From NCBI RefSeq assembly GCF_900217235.1, contig NZ_LT907975.1:1773001-1837000 (forward strand): a DNA stretch of 64,000 nt, given 5' to 3'. Source of the stretch: Pseudodesulfovibrio profundus. GTDB lineage: Bacteria > Desulfobacterota > Desulfovibrionia > Desulfovibrionales > Desulfovibrionaceae. The notes under the pieces were generated by a model. That model had not been told where the DNA came from. It saw nothing but the letters and a program-made list of their open reading frames with translations, and did no database searches. Both the position numbers and the translations under genes were made by a program. Positions 63,198 through 64,000 of the stretch are shown here, one piece after another; positions within the stretch are counted from its first letter, which is position 1; the number at the start of each line of letters is the position of its first letter.

Positions 63198-63477
63198 ACC
63201 TTTCTGATCCAGAGAGTATTTGTGATAGGAAGCCGCCTTTGGCGGGATTTGTCGGGTGATTTCGCCTCCGGCGGGCAAGGACTGCCGCCCTTGCATCCCC
63301 AGTCTGGCTCCTGTGGAGCCATGGGGTGCATATAGGTAATCGCTGATTTTACTTAAGCCCCACCCTCGCCGAAGGCGCAATAGGATTCCAAAGGGGCCCG
63401 CCCTTTGGCCGCCGGAGGCAAAGTCTTTCCGACATATCGCCGCTACGCGGCGCTCCCCTTCTGATCTTTCTTCAGTC
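63198..63477. repeat. GC-rich intergenic stretch with inverted Gly/Cys-type (CCGCCGGAGG-like) repeats
   Basis: The stretch has no ORF. It contains the repeat CGCCTCCGGCGGG (about 63263) and its inverse GCCGCCGGAGGC (63408-63419), a perfect hairpin CCAAAGGG/CCCTTTGG (63388-63395 with 63401-63408), and further small hairpins such as GCCGCTACGCGGC. Elements of this style recur between genes in Desulfovibrio-like genomes. It may act as a transcript end or a repeat family. Confidence 0.45.
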
Positions 63478-64000
63478 TCAACAACCGAGAACGAGACTGG
63501 TCACCGGCTCGCACGGCCCTTCGTCCGGGGCGAACGCGTACTCACCTATGCCGACGATGGGACGCATGCCGATGAGCGAGTTGAGCAGATAGGCGTGACG
63601 GAACTCACCTAACTCATCGCGGTTGATGGGGCGGGTGGTGATGTCGTGAATGGTCTTGGCCTGCGCCAGCGTCGTGGATGGCAACTTGAAGTCCGACTGT
63701 GGCTCATACAGTGAACCATTCTTTTTGAACAGAATGGCACCGGTGGTCGCTTCGAGCAGATTGTTGTCGAAATCGAACAGCGCGGAATCATCAAATCCGG
63801 CAGCATTGGCCTGCTTGTGGGCCAGATGAAAAAACATATAGCTGTTGGTCTTGTGCGCATTGAGGTGCGAAACGTGCCGCTCTTCGCACAGACACAGCCG
63901 ATAGGCTTTGTAGGGCCTTGGCTCGAACGGCGCGACCAGCACTACAGGATGACTGCGGGGCGTGCCGGCGGAATAGACGATATTGACCCGTGCCGTGCTT
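63478..64000 (-). CDS. Class IV aminotransferase, 4-amino-4-deoxychorismate lyase-like (5' end outside window)
   Basis: The frame is open to the right edge, so only the C-terminal 173 or so residues are seen. The KTNSYMFFHLAHKQANAAG segment, DNNLLEATTGAILF and LPSTTLAQAKTI are typical of the PLP-binding half of branched-chain aminotransferase-fold proteins. PabC-type lyase is the most likely because of the compact motif spacing, but a D-amino-acid or branched-chain aminotransferase is possible. Confidence 0.75.
   Translation of the reverse strand, partial: STARVNIVYSAGTPRSHPVVLVAPFEPRPYKAYRLCLCEERHVSHLNAHKTNSYMFFHLAHKQANAAGFDDSALFDFDNNLLEATTGAILFKKNGSLYEPQSDFKLPSTTLAQAKTIHDITTRPINRDELGEFRHAYLLNSLIGMRPIVGIGEYAFAPDEGPCEPVTSLVLGC

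Noticed and set aside
1-64000. tRNA or rRNA genes, prophage, CRISPR arrays
   Set aside because: No tRNA T-loop/acceptor pairs, rRNA sequence, integrase or repeat arrays were seen by eye.

Overview
The window looks like the chromosome of a Desulfovibrio/Pseudodesulfovibrio-type Desulfobacterota bacterium. This is inferred from gene content: a sulfur-type molybdoenzyme with rhodaneses, an FmdE/iron-type ABC transporter cluster, a TAXI protein, many sigma-54 and two-component regulators, and two genes that appear to decode UGA as selenocysteine. I see no rRNA, tRNA, CRISPR array or prophage. The only mobile element is one IS5-like insertion sequence.

Bases 1-6300 form a sulfur-respiration island. 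It holds the 3' end of a PsrA/PhsA-type molybdopterin oxidoreductase, its four-cluster ferredoxin subunit and its membrane cytochrome b, then a secreted triple-rhodanese protein. Next comes a second exported rhodanese fused to a thioredoxin-like domain. That gene has an in-frame TGA exactly where its neighbour has a conserved Cys, followed by a SECIS-like hairpin, so I call it a selenoprotein. A TorD-type chaperone and a CstR-like persulfide-sensing repressor diverge across a TACCC-n5-GGGTA operator.

Bases 6300-18900 carry era, a DUF1992 gene, a sigma-54 activator with a degenerate receiver, a deacetylase-glycosyltransferase fusion with a family 2 glycosyltransferase, a SPOR lipoprotein, an FmdE/FecCD-type uptake operon, an HU/IHF protein with an unusually structured downstream region, and a HIT protein. 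Bases 19200-38100 hold fabD-aroE-cyclophilin, HDOD-cheD, a metallophosphoesterase, a hybrid histidine kinase, an amidase, a small winged-helix regulator, an RsbU-like phosphatase, an MltF-like transglycosylase, a flavoprotein reductase, nadE, a DUF115/Maf protein and a radical SAM protein.

Bases 38300-41700 contain a chemoreceptor gene cut by an IS5-family element (40110-41377) with an 11-bp terminal inverted repeat and a 5-bp target duplication. Removing the element and one duplication copy restores the reading frame exactly. Then follow an amidohydrolase, pyrB, pyrC, a degenerate CCA-transferase-like HD protein, a membrane-anchored TAXI protein, a double-receiver HD-GYP regulator, a MrfA-like helicase fused to a MrfB-like exonuclease, Sel1, an ATP-grasp/sigma-54 regulator pair, a folate cyclo-ligase, pgeF, a B12-binding radical SAM protein and ftsEX.

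Bases 61000-64000 hold a redox-defence module: an MdaB-like quinone reductase and a second selenoprotein, a peroxiredoxin with Sec at the peroxidatic position and its own SECIS-like hairpin, divergent from a cysteine-bearing HxlR regulator. The 3' part of a class IV aminotransferase gene runs off the right edge.
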